Positions 6,999 to 8,768 of a stretch of DNA of 8,768 bases are shown here, one piece after another (position 1 is the first letter of the stretch; each line of letters starts with the position of its first letter). Below the pieces are notes generated by a model that was given only the letters and a program-made list of their open reading frames with translations, made no database searches and had not been told where the DNA came from. Position numbers and translations under genes: made by a program. The DNA comes from an uncultured cyanobacterium. Its GTDB lineage: Bacteria; Cyanobacteriota; Cyanobacteriia; Phormidesmidales; Phormidesmidaceae. The DNA is taken from the NCBI GenBank assembly GCA_938029995.1, contig CALHGI010000359.1, forward strand, positions 1-8,768, written 5' to 3'.

Positions 6999-7016
6999 AG
7001 GGTGGGATGCCACCCT
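6999..7016. repeat. short hairpin, AGGGTGG/CCACCCT
   Basis: Perfect 7-bp inverted repeat AGGGTGG (6999-7005) and CCACCCT (7010-7016) around a GATG loop. On the minus strand it reads TGTAGGGTGGCATCCCACC, which resembles short intergenic repeats I associate with cyanobacterial genomes (from memory, not checked). There is no T-run after it on either strand, so it is not a convincing intrinsic terminator. It would sit in the epimerase mRNA leader if the promoter at 7031-7059 is used. Confidence 0.45.
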
Positions 7017-7030
7017 ACAACCCCATAAAA

Positions 7031-7059
7031 ATAATTGCGTTATCCCGGTTTTTCCTCAA
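7031..7059 (-). promoter_or_regulatory. weak promoter candidate for the epimerase
   Basis: On the minus strand TTGAGG (7059-7054) and AATTAT (7036-7031) are spaced 17 bp, each matching 4 of 6 sigma70 consensus bases. The leader to the ATG would be about 115 nt and would include the 6999-7016 hairpin. This is the best spacing I could find in the region, but the boxes are weak. Confidence 0.25.
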
Positions 7060-7081
7060 GGGGAGTGATTGGTGGGGTGAG

Positions 7082-7117
7082 TTTTCATTTTCTGTGACGC
7101 GTCACAGAAAATGAAAA
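7082..7117. repeat. perfect 36-bp palindrome
   Basis: Each half is 18 bp with no mismatch: the left half runs TTTTCATTTTCTGTGACG (7082-7099) and the right half is its exact reverse complement (7100-7117), centred on ACGCGT. It can extrude as a cruciform or fold in RNA as a long stem with a tiny loop. The T-run is 5' and the A-run 3' on both strands, the reverse of an intrinsic terminator. The core TGTGA-N4-TCACA resembles a CRP-type operator, but the spacer is 2 bp too short. Either a dimeric regulator site or a mobile palindromic repeat is possible. Confidence 0.8.
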
Positions 7118-7137
7118 AAGCGTAGGTTACGATTTCT

Positions 7138-7224
7138 CTGTTAACCACAAGCCTGCCTAACAGCCTTTGTCAAAGTCCCTTCTTCTGTTAACCACAAGCT
7201 TGCCAGACAGCTTTTGTCAAAGGC
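7138..7224. repeat. two-copy tandem repeat, 47-bp period
   Basis: Copy 1 (7138-7177) and copy 2 (7185-7224) match at 35 of 40 bases, with 7 bp between them. Each starts CTGTTAACCACAAGC and holds the near-palindrome TTTGTCAAA near its end. Differences cluster in the middle. They lie downstream of the COQ4-like stop and could be remnants of a small dispersed repeat or paired RNA elements. No coding potential is seen. Confidence 0.75.
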
Positions 7225-7225
7225 A

Positions 7226-7258
7226 CTCTCCCCTCGGGAGAGGGATTTAGGGTGAGGG
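7226..7258. repeat. hairpin with GGGAGAGGG-type repeat tail
   Basis: CTCTCCC (7226-7232) and GGGAGAG (7236-7242) form a perfect 7-bp stem with a 3-nt loop. It is followed on the plus strand by GGATTTAGGGTGAGGG (7243-7258), reading on the minus strand as CCCTCACCCTAAATCC. This wording matches a REP-like intergenic repeat that I recall from many bacterial genomes (not checked). It lies just after the COQ4-like gene and might help end that transcript, but there is no U-run. Confidence 0.5.
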
Positions 7259-7278
7259 CCAATCCTCAGGCCAATCCT
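7257..7278. repeat. 10-bp direct repeat at the COQ4-like stop
   Basis: GGCCAATCCT occurs at 7257-7266 and again at 7269-7278, with a 12-bp period. The second copy overlaps the stop codon of the COQ4-like gene. It may be a small slippage duplication. Confidence 0.5.
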
Positions 7279-7888
7279 ACATTGAACCCAGTGTCGGCAG
7301 CTTTAACCTAAGGCGCACTTCCTCTAAGGACATGCCCCAATAAATATCTAACGGCTGCGCAATTACACAGACGGCTTTAGCCCCTAGCCGTCTTCCCCTC
7401 TGCTCGTAAATATGCAAGCGCTTCCACTGCCAGGGGGTGAGGAACCTGGTCACCCAGCGACCGATAAAGGCGGCCCGTTCATAGGCCGGGCTATAGCGTT
7501 GGGCCGCCACAAAGGACCACACACCTAACTCCCCCGCTAGGCTGGTGTCGAAGCCCAGCAAGACATGGAAGGTGTCGTGGAGAATGGGATAGCGAATGGT
7601 GAGAATTGGGACGTTTTTCAGGTCGGTGCGGGTTGCCGGAGATAGGGTGAGGGGTTGAATATGATTGCTGGTGAGAAACTGGGCCAGGGTGCGACCGAGA
7701 CTGCCGGAGGGATGTGACTGCAGTTGTTCTAGGGTAATGTCCGGTAGAGGATTGGTTAAGGCGGTGAGCCGTTGGTCTAAATTTCCATAGGCCTGGCTGC
7801 CCAGGGCGGCTGCTTTGTAGGCCGCCGTGTCACCAGCTTTGCCTGCCAAAGCGGCTTGAATCGCTTTGATGAGATAGCGAAGTTGCAT
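7277..7888 (-). CDS. COQ4-family protein
   Basis: 203-aa protein of the COQ4 family. In eukaryotes COQ4 is a peripheral membrane protein needed for ubiquinone synthesis, recently linked to the C1 decarboxylation/hydroxylation step. The family zinc motif HDxxHx11E is complete: HDTFHVLLGFDTSLAGE, with His104, Asp105, His108 and Glu120. Flanking residues also fit (LTIRYPILHD before; LGVWSFVAAQ after). The protein is slightly shorter than mitochondrial COQ4 because it has no transit peptide. The ATG at 7888 follows the VWA gene stop by 5 nt, so the two are probably one operon; there is no Shine-Dalgarno. Cyanobacteria make plastoquinone and phylloquinone, not ubiquinone, so the family name should not be read as function. 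A role in a prenyl-quinone or other lipid-binding step is inference. Confidence 0.88.
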   Translation of the reverse strand: MQLRYLIKAIQAALAGKAGDTAAYKAAALGSQAYGNLDQRLTALTNPLPDITLEQLQSHPSGSLGRTLAQFLTSNHIQPLTLSPATRTDLKNVPILTIRYPILHDTFHVLLGFDTSLAGELGVWSFVAAQRYSPAYERAAFIGRWVTRFLTPWQWKRLHIYEQRGRRLGAKAVCVIAQPLDIYWGMSLEEVRLRLKLPTLGSM

Positions 7889-7893
7889 GGGGA

Positions 7894-8768
7894 CTATTGC
7901 AAGACCGTCTTGGAGGCGATGCGGGTTTTTTTCTTTGCTTGTTCCGATAGGTCTTGGCCAGTCTGGAGCTGAGTAACGTTTTCTTGCAGCACGGTGGCGG
8001 CGTTTTTGTCCCCCATTTGGATGGCGGTTTGGGTGGCGGACTGGAGCATGGTGATGGCTCCGGTGCGATCTCCTTCCTGCAACTTGGTTTCGGCGATTTG
8101 GGTTTGGCGATATTTGGCTAGGGCTAGGATGTATTGCTGAACCTTAGGGTCAGGAGCAGGCTGATAGGCGTTCTGGGCGATAACGTTGATGACGGATTTG
8201 TCGGTGGAGAGTGAACTGCCTAGGGCCGGGTCATCGTACTGGATTTCGGCGTGGGCAATGGCATGGGTGCCTTCGAGTAGCTGGGAAATGTATAAATTGG
8301 TGAGGATAATGCGGGGGGTGTCGGTCATCAGGTCCCCTAGGCGCACAATGGCCTGTTCACCTTCGCGGCGGACGTCGAGTTCTATGGTCTCGGGCACGAC
8401 TTGGGCAATTGGTTTTAACTCCGCTAGGCGGGTTTTGGGCTGCAGGGTGAGTATGAGGTAAGCGTTGGTGAGGCTGACGGACTGCACCCGGCTGAAGAGT
8501 CGGCTAAATTCTTGGATGGCGGTCTCAGGGTCTTGGATATAGGCAAGACTCCCGTTCCCGGCGTCGGCCAGCTGTTCTAGGACATCTTGGTTCCAGTGGT
8601 TGCCAAAGCCTAGGGTGCTAACGGTGAAGCTATAGCTAACGGCGAGCTGGGCGAGCTTGAGGCAGCGGTCGTTACTGCCGTGTTCGTTTTCGCCATCGGT
8701 GAGGAGGAACACTTGGGAAACGGTGCCGGTTTTCCCTTTGGCGACTTCTTCAATGCCTAGCTTTAGGC
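7894..8768 (-). CDS. VWA-domain protein, 5'-truncated by window edge
   Basis: The last 290 residues of a von Willebrand factor A domain protein. The frame stays open through the right edge (visible start LKLGIEEVAKGKTG), so the GTG at 8712 is internal. The visible VWA part includes FLLTDGENEHG, whose TDG aspartate is the third MIDAS metal-site motif, then VSTLGFGNHWNQDVLEQLAD and the closing helix; the first MIDAS motif DxSxS should lie beyond the edge. A beta-rich stretch follows (about LILTLQPKTRL to SVINVIAQ), then a helical C-terminus with a TPR-like pair of helices (YILALAKYRQ to VTQLQTG). No C-terminal membrane segment is present. Proteins of this layout are common in cyanobacteria without an assigned role; VWA domains generally bind protein partners through a metal. 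It precedes the COQ4-like gene by 5 bp, suggesting co-expression. Confidence 0.9.
   Translation of the reverse strand, partial: LKLGIEEVAKGKTGTVSQVFLLTDGENEHGSNDRCLKLAQLAVSYSFTVSTLGFGNHWNQDVLEQLADAGNGSLAYIQDPETAIQEFSRLFSRVQSVSLTNAYLILTLQPKTRLAELKPIAQVVPETIELDVRREGEQAIVRLGDLMTDTPRIILTNLYISQLLEGTHAIAHAEIQYDDPALGSSLSTDKSVINVIAQNAYQPAPDPKVQQYILALAKYRQTQIAETKLQEGDRTGAITMLQSATQTAIQMGDKNAATVLQENVTQLQTGQDLSEQAKKKTRIASKTVLQ

Larger units (their letters stand above)
6911..7276. other. gene-free repeat-rich intergenic region
   Basis: This 366-bp stretch between the epimerase start and the COQ4-like stop has no credible open reading frame on either strand. From left to right it holds the G-quadruplex motif, a 7-bp-stem hairpin (6999-7016), a weak minus-strand promoter candidate (7031-7059), a perfect 36-bp palindrome (7082-7117), two copies of a 40-bp repeat (7138-7224), a 7-bp-stem hairpin with a GGGAGAGGG-type tail (7226-7258) and a 10-bp direct repeat (7257-7278). 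It must contain the epimerase promoter and the 3' end of the COQ4-like transcript. No transposase or integrase remnant is visible. Confidence 0.75.

Noticed and set aside
6507..7013. Pro/His-rich open frame on the minus strand, reaching into the repeat region
   Set aside because: It is a shifted frame of the epimerase with low-complexity composition and no recognisable domain.
7093..7106. CRP-type operator in the palindrome core
   Set aside because: The half-sites TGTGA and TCACA are correct but the spacer is 4 bp instead of 6, so it is not a canonical CRP/SYCRP1 site. It is kept only as a resemblance.
7082..7117. Intrinsic terminator
   Set aside because: The stem is flanked by T-run then A-run on both strands; an intrinsic terminator needs the U-run after the stem.
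7168..7220. Consensus TTGACA boxes on the minus strand in both tandem-repeat copies (7173-7168 and 7220-7215)
   Set aside because: No acceptable -10 box lies 16-19 bp downstream of either. They are part of the CAAAG/CTTTG symmetry of the repeat.
7138..7224. CRISPR array
   Set aside because: There are only two copies, the gap between them is 7 bp, the copies differ from each other, and no cas gene is present.

Overview
The window looks like a chromosomal segment of a cyanobacterium. The supporting signs are two copies of the HIP1 octamer GCGATCGC (4385-4392 and 6482-6489) and a gene set familiar from cyanobacteria: a TMEM14/FAX-like small membrane protein, a COQ4-family protein, a VWA-domain protein and a TAXI-type binding protein beside a DUF815 ATPase. 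The genus cannot be fixed from the sequence alone. There is no rRNA, tRNA, CRISPR array, transposase or phage gene.

Layout. (1) 1-2833, plus strand: the 3' part of a GT4 glycosyltransferase, a second complete GT4 glycosyltransferase that starts inside the stop region of the first (ATGA overlap), and after 109 bp a short-type GDP-mannose 4,6-dehydratase (gmd). This is the end of a cell-surface polysaccharide cluster that makes and uses a GDP-6-deoxyhexose. (2) 2863-5473, minus strand: a two-gene unit transcribed away from 5473, a DUF815 AAA-type ATPase followed 4 bp later by a TAXI-family periplasmic binding protein with membrane anchors at both ends and a cytoplasmic helical tail. It converges on gmd. 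(3) 5485-5787, plus strand: a 100-aa TMEM14 family membrane protein whose start codon lies only 11 bp from the divergent ATPase start. (4) 5852-6910, minus strand: an enolase-superfamily dipeptide epimerase of the L-Ala-D/L-Glu type. (5) 6911-7276: a gene-free 366-bp region packed with repeats, namely a G-quadruplex motif, two short hairpins, a perfect 36-bp palindrome and a 47-bp-period tandem repeat. (6) 7277-8768, minus strand: a VWA-domain protein (5' end outside the window) followed 5 bp later by a COQ4-family protein.

The glycosyltransferases and gmd form one coherent pathway. The remaining genes are small housekeeping or poorly characterised units without an obvious common pathway. The points most worth a second look are the COQ4-family protein in a lineage that makes plastoquinone rather than ubiquinone, the TAXI receptor paired with an ATPase instead of a TRAP permease, and the dense structured-repeat block between the epimerase and COQ4-like genes. 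I see no convincing defence system or mobile element.
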